NCBI GenBank assembly: GCA_002419365.1
Contig: DIGA01000042.1
Coordinates: 15,802 to 38,110 of the forward strand
DNA length: 22,309 bases
Source of the DNA: Mageeibacillus sp. UBA5734
GTDB lineage: Bacteria; Bacillota; Clostridia; Saccharofermentanales; UBA5734
Direction of reading: 5' to 3'
Shown here piece after piece: positions 22,307 to 22,309 of this stretch. The translations under genes and the position numbers were made by a program. The notes under the pieces are model-generated. The model was not told the DNA's origin. It ran no database searches and was given only the letters and a program-made list of their open reading frames with translations. Position 1 is the first letter of the stretch. Each line of letters begins with the position of its first letter.

Positions 22307-22309
22307 TAC

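Overview
The window has two unlike halves. From about 1 to 17.45 kb the DNA is GC-rich, and every gene supported there lies on the minus strand in tightly packed, often overlapping transcription units. From about 17.5 kb to the end the DNA is AT-rich and every gene lies on the plus strand. The gene families (Xpt, the NupN/BmpA lipoprotein transporter, DegV, phasin plus AarF, class II photolyase) suggest a Gram-positive anaerobe of the Bacillota, probably Clostridia. The species cannot be fixed from the sequence. The composition break means that either the right side was acquired from an AT-rich relative or the sequence joins two sources.

Left to right: 1-365 holds no gene but carries three copies of a small hairpin repeat and a long palindrome. 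A large secreted beta-propeller lipoprotein (366-2579) follows, with a probable ECF-sigma promoter. Next, reading right to left, is a purine salvage operon driven by a clear housekeeping promoter at 8387-8415: xpt, a nucleoside-binding lipoprotein, a double ATPase and two permeases (NupNOPQ/PnrA type). A strong stem-loop sits between the lipoprotein and ATPase genes.

The most notable unit is the nine-gene run from 17392 down to 8498: class II photolyase, a DUF523 (TudS-like) protein, carotenoid desaturase (CrtI/CrtN), phytoene/squalene synthase (CrtB/CrtM), a phytol/dolichol kinase-like CTP kinase (VTE5 type), a DUF92 protein (VTE6, phytyl-phosphate kinase type), a stand-alone cobalamin-binding protein, and a MacB/FtsX-type ABC permease with its ATPase. 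Junctions overlap or are separated by at most about 32 bases, so this looks like one operon. My reading is a light/photodamage response operon: DNA repair by photolyase, possible salvage of thiolated uracil, carotenoid production fed in part by prenyl-alcohol salvage, and a B12 protein that could sense light.

Right of 17.5 kb lies the wreckage of a defence island: an McrC-like nuclease that has lost its N-terminal part, a Schlafen/AlbA_2-type putative DNA-binding protein, and a short decayed scrap of a type I methyltransferase (HsdM). After that come a TetR regulator with its own promoter and probable operator, a phasin-like coiled-coil protein, a DegV fatty-acid-binding protein, and the start of an AarF/UbiB kinase-like gene whose frame closes just before the window edge, right after the conserved KLGQ motif.
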